NCBI RefSeq assembly: GCF_000368265.1
Contig: NZ_KB851219.1
Span: 1,495,870 to 1,559,869 of the forward strand
DNA: 64,000 bases
DNA from: Acinetobacter brisouisimilis
GTDB taxonomy: Bacteria; Pseudomonadota; Gammaproteobacteria; Pseudomonadales; Moraxellaceae
Direction: 5' to 3'
Made by a program: the position numbers and the translations under genes. The notes below the pieces were generated by a model. It had not been told where the DNA came from. It saw only the letters and a list, made by a program, of their open reading frames with translations, and searched no databases. Below, piece by piece: positions 1 to 8,509 of this stretch. Position 1 is the first letter of the stretch, and every line of letters starts with the position of its first letter.

Positions 1-40
1 TAGATCATAACAATGTTTAGATTTTTAAAATAATTTTAAA

Positions 41-487
41 ATGTTGATATTAATTTGTTTAATTTTAGGTTTTTGCTTAGGCTATTATATTCGTGGACAA
101 AAACAATCTGCACCACCACAACCCGCTATACAAAACCAACCGCCACAGCGCAGTCATGTACAGCGCCTGTATTCTAAAAGTCAGCATCGCTCTGATAGTG
201 ACCGTATTCGTGATCTAAACCAACTCAGTACCCATCAGGCAGCTTTTTTACGTTTATTGAAACAGACTTTTTTCAATTATGAAGTTTCAATTAAACAGCA
301 GCGCTTTTTCATTTTAGATCAGGACAAGATGCCACTGGCAATTTTTGAATACCGTGATGGTACGCAAAGTTTTAAAGCAACAGATCAGGAAGATGGCATT
401 CCTATATACATTTATAAAGCACTGATTTCTAGCGAAGCCTTACAGCAAGATTTGCAAGCAGTTTTGTTGCAACAACGAATACGCTAA
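41..487 (+). CDS. Membrane-anchored hypothetical protein
   Basis: This 148-residue protein opens with one hydrophobic segment (about residues 1-16) followed directly by basic residues, so it is probably anchored in the inner membrane with the rest in the cytoplasm. A Pro/Gln-rich linker (about 22-40) leads to a compact domain (about 60-148). That domain weakly recalls DUF2726-type nuclease-like domains in its run of a hydrophobic strand, a 'PLAIFEY' strand and a C-terminal helix. I cannot confirm that family and assign no function. The gene starts near the window edge, so its promoter is only partly visible. It runs in the same direction as the exonuclease gene about 55 bases downstream. Confidence 0.6.
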   Translation: MLILICLILGFCLGYYIRGQKQSAPPQPAIQNQPPQRSHVQRLYSKSQHRSDSDRIRDLNQLSTHQAAFLRLLKQTFFNYEVSIKQQRFFILDQDKMPLAIFEYRDGTQSFKATDQEDGIPIYIYKALISSEALQQDLQAVLLQQRIR

Positions 488-541
488 TTTGTAGTTGATC
501 TCAAGCAATGTTACATTGCACAAAAAACTCCTGTGACGGCC

Positions 542-1231
542 ATGCATACTATTATTCTTGATACTGAAACCCATACGCTCAACGGCTTACCGATTGAAAT
601 CGCCTATGCACCGATTGAAATCCAGCAAGGTAAACTCAGCTTAGATAAAAGCAAGATTTTCGATCAATTGTATTCGGTTGGCGAACCCATTTCTTATGCG
701 GCTATGGCGGTTCATCATATTTTAGAATCGGATATTGCAGATCAGCCAAGCTATACGACTTTTCAGTTGCCAAGCGAAACGACTTATATTATTGGGCACA
801 ATATTGATTATGACGTACAAGCCATTGCCCGTTGTGGGGTCGATGTATCGCATTTAAAACCGATTTGCACGCTAGCACTGGCACGTCAAGTCTGGGCAAA
901 TGCGGAAGCACACAACATTTCTGCCCTCATTTATCAAATCAGTCGTGGCAGTGAAAAAGCCCGCGAACTACTCAAAGGCGCGCACCGAGCCGATGCAGAT
1001 ATTATTTTAACTGCCAATATTTTGATGCATATTATTGCCAGTCTTGGCATACAAACAGTTGAAGAACTTTATGTCGCTTCTGAAGATGCACGTATTCCCA
1101 AAATCATTAATTTTGGCAAGCACAAAGGTACAGCCATTAAAGACTTGCCATCAGACTACGCCAACTGGTTACTCAAACAAGATGAACTTGACCCTTATTT
1201 GCGGACTGCACTTGAAAAGTCAGGTTTTTAA
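542..1231 (+). CDS. DEDD-type 3'-5' exonuclease with C-terminal DUF3820 domain
   Basis: The N-terminal part is an RNase T/DnaQ-like exonuclease fold. 'ILDTET' gives the first acidic pair, 'GHNIDYDV' the second acidic motif, and 'GAHRADADI' the final His/Asp motif, making it the DEDDh type. The C-terminal 40 residues ('FGKHKGTAIKDLPSDYANWL') match the short DUF3820 domain often found after such exonucleases. The likely role is trimming single-stranded nucleic acid ends in the cytoplasm; the substrate is unknown. I chose the ATG at 542; a GTG at 533 is also in frame. Neither has a clear ribosome binding site. The stop lies two bases before that of the convergent acyltransferase gene. Confidence 0.8.
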   Translation: MHTIILDTETHTLNGLPIEIAYAPIEIQQGKLSLDKSKIFDQLYSVGEPISYAAMAVHHILESDIADQPSYTTFQLPSETTYIIGHNIDYDVQAIARCGVDVSHLKPICTLALARQVWANAEAHNISALIYQISRGSEKARELLKGAHRADADIILTANILMHIIASLGIQTVEELYVASEDARIPKIINFGKHKGTAIKDLPSDYANWLLKQDELDPYLRTALEKSGF

Positions 1232-1233
1232 AT

Positions 1234-2226
1234 CTAGGTTTTTTGCGGAATAATCTTGGTAAATAGCCATAAAAAACTGCTGGATAACATCTGTATGCTG
1301 CGCTGAAAAATGGGCAGCATACAAACCCAGCAAGTCAAAATACTAGCGCAAAATGCAACGAGTAGTTGAATAGGTGATGTCATGGCACCATGCCATATAT
1401 GACTCAACCACAGCACAATCAAACCATGCCACAAATAAATAGGTAATGATGCTTGCCCAAGCTGAGATAAAAATTGTGGGAGTTTTCCTGCGAGCATTGC
1501 CCAAGCAAACACTGCACAGCATGACATGATTAAATATTGACTGCGTATCAACATTCCCTGTAACGGCGCAATATGCATTTGCGTATAACTTAGACTGCCA
1601 TATAACCAGTAAGATTTAAGCGGATGCAATTGCGTTAAACCTAGTAATCCCACGATGGCGATGACCGCAATAAGGTAAGTAAATGGCAAACGGCGTAAAA
1701 TATCCAGCCACGTCTTACCATAAACGTGCCCAAGCATAAAAAATGGCAAGAAGTTAAAGATCCGCCCGATCGAGAATAGATAGTTATTGATTGGAGATAA
1801 ACCGATCAGCAATGCCAACAGTAAACTTAGCACAACGGGATATGCTGTTTGTTTCAGCCAATGCGTCAAAATAACCCAAGCCAAAATTGCCCATAGATAC
1901 CACAACAACCAATAGGGTTGCCACAGCCATTTGCTACTGAACTGCCCCGCATAATATCCATCAAGCAGGATATAAAATAGTTGAAACGGAATCATCAACG
2001 ACAAGAAATATTGTAGTTTTTGAGAAATGTTCTGATCTTTAAACAAATAACCCGAAATAAATACAAAAGCCGGCATGTGTAGTACATAAATGTTTTGTAA
2101 AAAAAATTTGGCCAAAGTATCTTGCCAGCCTAACAACCGTTCTAAAAAGTGCCCAAAGACCACCAAAAAAATCAGCAATCCTTTATAGATATCAATACTC
2201 TGATCTCGCATATACTCATCATACAC
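1234..2226 (-). CDS. Acyltransferase 3 family membrane protein
   Basis: This 330-residue protein has about ten hydrophobic segments. Its N-terminus 'RDQSIDIYKGLLIFLVVFGH' is the hallmark of acyltransferase 3 (OafA/NodX-type) enzymes, including the conserved His at the end of the first membrane helix. These enzymes sit in the inner membrane and move acetyl or other acyl groups onto surface sugars. The target here is unknown because no polysaccharide genes are adjacent. An ATG at 2211 is an alternative start, just before the conserved Arg-Asp. The gene converges with the exonuclease gene with almost no spacing and is divergent from the diguanylate cyclase gene. Confidence 0.8.
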   Translation of the reverse strand: MYDEYMRDQSIDIYKGLLIFLVVFGHFLERLLGWQDTLAKFFLQNIYVLHMPAFVFISGYLFKDQNISQKLQYFLSLMIPFQLFYILLDGYYAGQFSSKWLWQPYWLLWYLWAILAWVILTHWLKQTAYPVVLSLLLALLIGLSPINNYLFSIGRIFNFLPFFMLGHVYGKTWLDILRRLPFTYLIAVIAIVGLLGLTQLHPLKSYWLYGSLSYTQMHIAPLQGMLIRSQYLIMSCCAVFAWAMLAGKLPQFLSQLGQASLPIYLWHGLIVLWLSHIWHGAMTSPIQLLVAFCASILTCWVCMLPIFQRSIQMLSSSFLWLFTKIIPQKT

Positions 2227-2371
2227 TGACTGGTAAAATTAATAAGCTTTACAAACGCATAGGAAACCGACCTATTATAGAATTTTCTTGTTATAAATTT
2301 ACTTTTCTTTCGCTATAACCGATTAAAATTTGCTAGATTAATCCAATAATAATCATTCTTAGGCATTGATT

Positions 2372-3472
2372 ATGTCTTATATCATTCCTGATGAAGCAGC
2401 CTTAAAAGCTCGCAGTCAAAGATTTGTCTGGCGAATTTTTATGATGCGCCAACTCGGTACAAGTCTGTGCTTTATGGCCATTGCTTCTGTGATGTGGGAC
2501 ATGCATTACCATCTGTTTTATTTCGTTTTGCTGGCAGTCAATGCTTTTGTCTGGCCAACTGTTGCTTGCCTGTTTAGCATGCAGGCCTATGATCCTGTCA
2601 AAGCTGAAAATAATTGTTTAATTATGGACAGTGCTCTTGGGGGTGTCTGGATTGCAATTATGGGAATTAGTCCACTTCCCTCCTTGCTGATTTTTTCGGT
2701 ACTGGTTGCTGACCGTTATGCTGCTGGTGGTTGGAAACTTTTAAAATTGGCTTTAATTGCTTTTTTTCTGGCTTTTTTTGTGACGTGGGGTTTACTCGGT
2801 TATCACATACATCTTGAGTTTAGCCAACGAACAGTATGGCTCAGTCTACCATTAGCAACCATTTATATGATTGGTCTAAGTATCGTCTCCAGACATTTAT
2901 CTGTGCGTTTAAGCAAGCGCAATCGTGAATTTGAACGCATCGCCATGATGGATCCTCGCTTGCATATTCCCAATCGACGGTTGTTTGAACAACGTCTTGC
3001 CAGTACTTTTATTCAAACCCAGCGTGAACAAACTTCAGCTTATTTAATGCTACTAGATGTTGATCATTTTAAACAAATTAATGACAACTACGGGCATGAA
3101 ATTGGCGATTATATCTTACTTGAAATTTCCAATATATTACGGCAAACCTTACATGCATCTGACACGCCTGCCCGTTTTGGCGGAGATGAACTCGCAGTCA
3201 TTGCGATCAATTATAAACAAGATGATGTGTGCGATTTGGCTCAACAAATTTTAGAAAAAATCACAGCTTTGCGGCTTACCAATCATGACTTATGTCGTGT
3301 CAGTATCAGCATCGGGATTGCTTCAGTTAAAGACGCGTATTCAACCACCGACTGGTTACGTAAAGCAGATCAAGCTTTATATAAAGTCAAAAATTCAGGA
3401 AGAAATGGTATTTTCTTTTATCAAAAACCTAAAAATGAACAACAGGCTATTAAAAAATCTTTCATAAAATAA
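2372..3472 (+). CDS. Membrane diguanylate cyclase (MASE2-like sensor, GGDEF domain)
   Basis: The first 180 residues hold about five membrane helices in a MASE2-like arrangement. A GGDEF domain follows (about 190-355), with the signature GGDEL at about residues 270-274 and the upstream motifs 'DVDHFKQINDNYGH' and 'NRRLFEQRL'. It is predicted to make cyclic di-GMP from two GTP at the inner membrane. The product-inhibition site, normally Arg-x-x-Asp five residues before GGDEF, reads His-Ala-Ser-Asp here, so feedback inhibition may be weak. I chose the ATG at 2372; a TTG at 2366 is also in frame. No EAL domain is present, and no c-di-GMP effector gene is nearby. Confidence 0.85.
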   Translation: MSYIIPDEAALKARSQRFVWRIFMMRQLGTSLCFMAIASVMWDMHYHLFYFVLLAVNAFVWPTVACLFSMQAYDPVKAENNCLIMDSALGGVWIAIMGISPLPSLLIFSVLVADRYAAGGWKLLKLALIAFFLAFFVTWGLLGYHIHLEFSQRTVWLSLPLATIYMIGLSIVSRHLSVRLSKRNREFERIAMMDPRLHIPNRRLFEQRLASTFIQTQREQTSAYLMLLDVDHFKQINDNYGHEIGDYILLEISNILRQTLHASDTPARFGGDELAVIAINYKQDDVCDLAQQILEKITALRLTNHDLCRVSISIGIASVKDAYSTTDWLRKADQALYKVKNSGRNGIFFYQKPKNEQQAIKKSFIK

Positions 3473-3660
3473 TATTGATTAGTAAAAGTTCTTTAAATAT
3501 CAGTCAAAACTGTAAGGCATGGTCATCATTCATTTATTTTTCAACACCTTGAGTGAAAATTTTCACCACACTCAATCTAAATTATAAAAACTGTGCTTTT
3601 TAACAGTATTTTTCCTCAACCAATCACAAATGACGTTTCACGCCAGCAGACACTCACCTT

Positions 3661-3700
3661 AAATAAAAAATGCCAGTCAATCCATTGACTGACTGGCATG
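3661..3700 (-). terminator. Rho-independent terminator of ilvD
   Basis: A 10-bp perfect stem (3670-3679 pairs with 3690-3699, arm atgccagtca) is followed on the minus strand by a T-rich run. It lies 33 bases past the ilvD stop. Confidence 0.85.
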
Positions 3701-3732
3701 ACTTCATCAAGAAGTTTTTTGCTCTACTTAAA

Positions 3733-5562
3733 TTATAGAACGCGAACTGCGCCTTTTGCAGCACTGGTTGTATGCTGAGCATAAACTTTAAGTGCTTTAG
3801 ACACTTTACGTTTACGCTCTTCTTTTGGATGCCAGCCTTTTGCTTCTTGCGCAGTATGACGATGAGCCAAAGTTGCATCATCAACATCAAGATGAATGGT
3901 ACGGTTTGGAATATCGATTTGAATGGTATCGCCATCTTCAACCAAACCAATTGCACCACCTTCAGCCGCTTCTGGTGAAATATGACCAATTGATAGACCT
4001 GAAGAACCGCCAGAGAAACGACCATCGGTAATCAAGGCACAGTCTTTACCCAAACCTTTCGATTTCAAGTAGCTGGTTGGATACAACATTTCTTGCATAC
4101 CTGGGCCGCCACGTGGACCTTCATAACGAATCACAACCACATCACCCGCTTTAATATTGCCACCTAAAATCGCTTCTACAGCAGAATCTTGGCTTTCAAA
4201 TACGCGTGCTGTCCCTGTAAATTTCAAGATCGACTCATCTACACCCGCAGTTTTTACAATACAGCCATCCAATGCAATGTTGCCGTAAAGAACTGCCAAG
4301 CCACCATCTTTAGAGAAAGCATGTTCTAAATTACGAATCACACCTGTTTCACGGTTACCATCTAAAGTTGAGTAGTAACGGTTTTGTGAGAATGCAACTT
4401 GTGTTGGTACGCCACCAGGAGCTGAACGGTAGAATTCATATACTTCTGGGTTTTCAGTACGGATAATATCCCACTTGTCCAACGCATCTTTCATGGTTGG
4501 TTCATGTACAGTATTTACCGATGTTGTCAACAATCCAGCACGATCAAGCTCACCTAAAATTGACATGATGCCGCCTGCACGGTGCACATCTTCCATGTGA
4601 ACGTCCTGTTTCGCTGGCGCAACTTTACAAAGTACAGGCACTTTGCGAGATAGGCGGTCGATATCATCCATGGTGAAATCAACTTCTGCTTCATTTGCAG
4701 CAGCCAATAAGTGCAATACGGTATTGGTTGAACCACCCATAGCAATATCCAAAGTCATGGCATTTTCAAATGCTGCCTTGGTTGCAATAGAACGTGGCAA
4801 AATGCTGTAATCATCTTGCTCATAGTGGCGTTTTGCCAATTCAACAATCAATTTTCCTGCACGCTCAAACAGTTTTTTACGGTTTGCATGCGTTGCAACA
4901 ATTGAACCATTACCAGGTAAAGACAAACCTAAAGCTTCGGTCAAACAGTTCATTGAGTTTGCAGTAAACATACCAGAACATGAACCACAGGTTGGACATG
5001 CAGAACGTTCAAATGCTTGTACTTCTTCGTCGGTATAGCTATCGTCAGCGGCAACAATCATCGCATCGACAAGATCAATGGCTTTGTCATTGCCACGGAA
5101 TTTGACCTTACCCGCTTCCATTGGACCACCAGACACAAATACAACTGGAATGTTCAAACGCATTGATGCCATTAACATCCCTGGGGTAATTTTGTCGCAG
5201 TTTGAAATACAAACCATCGCATCAGCACAATGTGCATTGACCATATATTCTACAGAATCAGCAATCAGGTCGCGTGATGGCAATGAATACAACATTCCAT
5301 CATGTCCCATCGCAATACCGTCATCGACCGCAATGGTGTTGAACTCTTTAGCCACGCCACCTGCTGCCTGAATTTGCTCAGCAACCAGTTGACCCAAGTC
5401 TTTTAGATGTACATGACCTGGCACAAACTGGGTGAAAGAGTTGACCACGGCAATAATCGGTTTTCCAAAATCTTCATCTTTCATTCCTGTTGCACGCCAT
5501 AAACCGCGTGCGCCAGCCATATTTCTTCCATGTGTCGATGTTTTTGAACGATAGTCAGGCAT
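3733..5562 (-). CDS. ilvD: Dihydroxy-acid dehydratase
   Basis: IlvD removes water from dihydroxy-acids in the valine, isoleucine and pantothenate pathways, in the cytoplasm. The sequence shows the family's iron-sulphur and active-site motifs '[11 protein letters not shown]' and '[17 protein letters not shown]', plus the C-terminal '[22 protein letters not shown]'. From the ATG at 5562 the protein is 609 residues, the usual length. The open frame extends 17 codons further upstream, but '[20 protein letters not shown]' is the standard N-terminus. It is a single gene with its own terminator. Its upstream side is the left border of the accessory region. Confidence 0.97.
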   Translation of the reverse strand: MPDYRSKTSTHGRNMAGARGLWRATGMKDEDFGKPIIAVVNSFTQFVPGHVHLKDLGQLVAEQIQAAGGVAKEFNTIAVDDGIAMGHDGMLYSLPSRDLIADSVEYMVNAHCADAMVCISNCDKITPGMLMASMRLNIPVVFVSGGPMEAGKVKFRGNDKAIDLVDAMIVAADDSYTDEEVQAFERSACPTCGSCSGMFTANSMNCLTEALGLSLPGNGSIVATHANRKKLFERAGKLIVELAKRHYEQDDYSILPRSIATKAAFENAMTLDIAMGGSTNTVLHLLAAANEAEVDFTMDDIDRLSRKVPVLCKVAPAKQDVHMEDVHRAGGIMSILGELDRAGLLTTSVNTVHEPTMKDALDKWDIIRTENPEVYEFYRSAPGGVPTQVAFSQNRYYSTLDGNRETGVIRNLEHAFSKDGGLAVLYGNIALDGCIVKTAGVDESILKFTGTARVFESQDSAVEAILGGNIKAGDVVVIRYEGPRGGPGMQEMLYPTSYLKSKGLGKDCALITDGRFSGGSSGLSIGHISPEAAEGGAIGLVEDGDTIQIDIPNRTIHLDVDDATLAHRHTAQEAKGWHPKEERKRKVSKALKVYAQHTTSAAKGAVRVL

Positions 5563-5675
5563 GTTATTGTTTCCAATGAAATTGTGCTTGAAATGAATCA
5601 TCTCGAGATTCATTCTGGCGAAAGAATACTCACCTATAGAGTACTTGATCAGTAAAGCTACCGATATATCATACT

Positions 5676-5852
5676 AGGGTCTGTTGATGTTGCACAGATA
5701 CTTGCAACAGTGCTGTTTTAAGCTGATACAAAGTATGTTTTGCAGAGCTCAGTTTTTCTAAATGAACAGAACATCACCAAGTCACGGCAAAATATCCTGT
5801 CATTGAGTCTTGCTCGGAATGATGGCTAAAACTAAAAAATTCAACAGATCCT
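5676..5852. repeat. Short element with IS-like inverted ends (MITE-like or IS remnant)
   Basis: The sequence agggtctgttga at 5676-5687 is matched by tcaacagatcct at 5841-5852, giving 12-bp inverted ends with one mismatch. The 177-bp interior has no open frame. Ends of this type occur on IS elements, so this may be an internally deleted IS or a non-autonomous derivative. The flanks give no convincing target duplication. It lies in the 1-kb gene-free stretch between ilvD and 6580. Confidence 0.4.
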
Positions 5853-6076
5853 TAGAATTCCCAGTTTATGGGCAATTTGGATGATATTGATATTTATACA
5901 CGAGTCATGGGAAAAATTCTTATCAAAATTTACTGATTTATTACATAATTTATGAAAAATTTATTATCAAAGAATGATTTTTATGAAAAATAAATGCAAA
6001 TACTGGGTTCAGATAGAAAATTATTCGCAAAAAAATAAGAAAATTGAATAAAATAAGAAAGGTATAAACAAGAAGA

Positions 6077-6090
6077 TGGTGCGCTCAGCG
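6077..6090 (+). repeat. Candidate attachment site copy 1 (outer left)
   Basis: The 14-bp sequence tggtgcgctcagcg equals the CCA end and acceptor-stem region of the tRNA-Arg gene at 33173. It is a direct repeat of that site and of a second copy at 14796. It is read as the left border of the whole accessory block. Confidence 0.6.
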
Positions 6091-6345
6091 CGCACAAGAA
6101 ATATAAAATTGATTGATAATAAAATTTATAATTACAACAATAAAATTACCGCAATGATTACCGTAATAAAATTACCGTATTAATAGCATGAAATAAGTAA
6201 TTCAAAGTTATATTCTAGTCATAAACTCAAATGTAACAGGTAATTTACCTAGTTCACTTTAATTCGGAATGCACTGCGTTCCAATTTTAAAATTCCAATA
6301 TATTACGTAAATTACACTCACCAAAGCCTTTCCCATAAATATGTA

Positions 6346-6525
6346 TCAGTTTTTCAGGATAGTTGACCTAGATTTTTTGCCATAAGCTACACGACTCTGC
6401 CCCCAAATCGCACTAGCATCAATAAATAGTAATGAACGGTCAAACTTCTACTTTTTAAAGATCAAAATGGCTGCTGGAATCTATGTACCATAAAATAGCT
6501 TTTCAGGTAGACTGATTAAAGCATC
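6346..6525 (-). pseudogene. Remnant of type I restriction-modification methyltransferase (HsdM)
   Basis: Read on the minus strand, one frame gives 'DALISLPEKLFYGT', then a stop, 'IPAAILIFKK', a stop, and 'SLLFIDASAIWGQSR'. This order follows the conserved block of HsdM just after the methylase motifs (E-A-V-I-A-L-P-x-x-L-F-Y-x-T-x-I-P-A-x-I-L, then L-F-I-D-A). Two in-frame stops and the absence of the N-terminal half show that it is dead. No hsdS or hsdR gene is intact nearby. The surrounding stretch from 6091 to 6579 holds nothing else I recognise. Confidence 0.65.
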
Positions 6526-6579
6526 GAATAGGCTTTATTCAATATAGAGATAGATATTAAAGAAATATAATTGAATTTA

Positions 6580-7272
6580 TTAAATTATACATAACACTCC
6601 GACAACAACTACAATAATACAAAAAAGATAAATATAATTTTCTTTCAAGTAAAAATCTTTAAATTTATTTATGGTAAAATAGCATTTTTCAAAAATTTTA
6701 TAACTTAGATCAACATACTCAGGTTTTTTATTGTTAAATCTTATAATAGCTCTTTCATCTTCAGAACTAAGTTTTACATTTATTTTTCGAAAATAAAAAA
6801 TAGAGTCTTCATAGAATGGCTGAGATGAATATATTTCTTGGCAAAGCTGATCTAAACTTGTTCTTCCACTTAATCTATAATTAGAAATCTCCTTTAAATT
6901 CAACTTCATATTCCATGAATAATTATAGTAATTAAGATCATATTGTACATTAAAATAAAATTCTTCATTTTTTTCCAACAAATACCATTTACCCTCACTA
7001 AAATCCAAAACCTTCATTTCACTTGGAATATCAGAAACAATTTTATTTGAGAATTTCAAAAATTTTAAACAAGCCAAATACTCGGTTTTAAAAAACAAAC
7101 TATACCTTTGTGAATCTCTCAATATAATATCCATGCACCATTCTCTTTGATCATTTATTTTATCTAAAAAAATAATCATATCGGAATATTCATTATAATG
7201 AATAGTTTTAATATTTATTAAATCATATGTTACCATTGGATATAAGATATGATGTAAATCAATTAATTTCAT
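6580..7272 (-). CDS. Hypothetical protein with C-terminal membrane anchor
   Basis: This AT-rich gene encodes 230 residues, mostly charged and aromatic, ending in one hydrophobic segment ('YLFCIIVVVVGVLCII'). That suggests a tail-anchored protein with its bulk in the cytoplasm. I do not recognise the family. It lies just inside the left end of the accessory block, next to the pilus operon and in the same direction. Its base composition differs from the core genes, consistent with acquired DNA. It is separated from the pilus operon by about 160 bases and is probably transcribed alone. Confidence 0.5.
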   Translation of the reverse strand: MKLIDLHHILYPMVTYDLINIKTIHYNEYSDMIIFLDKINDQREWCMDIILRDSQRYSLFFKTEYLACLKFLKFSNKIVSDIPSEMKVLDFSEGKWYLLEKNEEFYFNVQYDLNYYNYSWNMKLNLKEISNYRLSGRTSLDQLCQEIYSSQPFYEDSIFYFRKINVKLSSEDERAIIRFNNKKPEYVDLSYKIFEKCYFTINKFKDFYLKENYIYLFCIIVVVVGVLCII

Positions 7273-7435
7273 ATTTTAACGATTACTTTAAAAGGTAATT
7301 TTTTGTTTAAATGCTTTCGCTTTAAACATTATAAAAAACATTCCATTTTTCTAAAATTATTTCATAAGTACTCCCCTCATTCTCTACTTATTTATGTCGC
7401 TTTAAAATATAAATTTAATTCTATATTTATTAAGA

Positions 7436-8509
7436 TCAATAAGTGACTGTAACGACTACTGAATCAGAATATGTATTAGGTGTAGTAGGTATTGTTGTGT
7501 TCACAGGTATACGACCATAGACAGCTGTATTTACAGCAGACCCTGATCCTGTTAAGGATACCCCTCCAGATCCACCAGTACTGGATGTTCCACCTGTTGC
7601 ATTCCAAATCGTGGAGTGACTTGAATCTTTATATAATTGATAGGGTATATATTGCCCACTAGAAGCATTATACATTCGTCTATAACCTGTAGAAGAATTA
7701 TAGTACTTTCCTAAATCTAAATAGATTGTATAAGCAGTTCCATAATTACATGTAGTATTTACTGCACCTGCTGCATCATAGTTTACACGTGTTGTACCAA
7801 TATCTGAGATTGACCCAAAATTAACAGCAGACGTTGAATTTAGTTGACAAAAACTCGGAATAATATAGTTGGCTGTCAATGTCATATTACCCCCATCCCA
7901 GTTACTGCTTCCTGTTGCAGTATTTCCTTCACAAATTGTGCTACTGTTTGCCTGCATATCCCAATATATTTTGACTGTTGCGGTATATGTTCCAATAGGA
8001 TATGCAACTAATGTACTAGACTGTGCTGGGATCGTAATTGCTATAGAATAAGATAATATATTATTAGAGGCAGATGTTGTTGCAGGTCCTATCCAAACAC
8101 CATTTGTAAATTTTGTTGATGAACTGCCAGCCCCACCTAAACTACCTGTAACAGTATAAGCTAGACTAGTGCCATTCACAGAAGAAGTCGTACTACTTGT
8201 ATTATTTAAAGAAGCCATAATACAAATATATTGGCTCGTACCAGCTTTAGGAGGACTTCCACCAGTACATGTAATTGTTCCAGAAAAGTTAAGTGGAGCA
8301 GAGTTAGCAATCGTTGATGCTGTATAAGTATATGTTCCTGTTGTTGTTCCTGTTACTGTACAAGTTGCATGTGCCGAATTAAAAATAGTGACTCCAAGTA
8401 GGAGTAAACAGCCTGTTAAAAATGAACGTACAAAACTGTATTGATTCGCTTGATCTAATTTAAATGGACGTTGAAAAATACTTCGTACAAGATTTATGCT
8501 TATTGACAT
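7436..8509 (-). CDS. Pilus tip adhesin, spore coat U domains (CsuE-like)
   Basis: The protein is secreted, with a long signal peptide ending near 'NSAHA' (about residues 33-50). Two spore coat U/SCPU-type domains follow. Both carry the family's Cys pairs and a Thr/Ser/Gly-rich beta composition, and the second ends in the donor-strand-accepting 'DSVVVTVTY'. In archaic chaperone-usher systems the two-domain subunit forms the pilus tip and binds surfaces. This is the last gene of the operon, and its ATG overlaps the usher gene's end by 10 bases, so the two are translationally coupled. It is 357 residues, close to CsuE. What the tip binds cannot be told from sequence. Confidence 0.8.
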   Translation of the reverse strand: MSISINLVRSIFQRPFKLDQANQYSFVRSFLTGCLLLLGVTIFNSAHATCTVTGTTTGTYTYTASTIANSAPLNFSGTITCTGGSPPKAGTSQYICIMASLNNTSSTTSSVNGTSLAYTVTGSLGGAGSSSTKFTNGVWIGPATTSASNNILSYSIAITIPAQSSTLVAYPIGTYTATVKIYWDMQANSSTICEGNTATGSSNWDGGNMTLTANYIIPSFCQLNSTSAVNFGSISDIGTTRVNYDAAGAVNTTCNYGTAYTIYLDLGKYYNSSTGYRRMYNASSGQYIPYQLYKDSSHSTIWNATGGTSSTGGSGGVSLTGSGSAVNTAVYGRIPVNTTIPTTPNTYSDSVVVTVTY

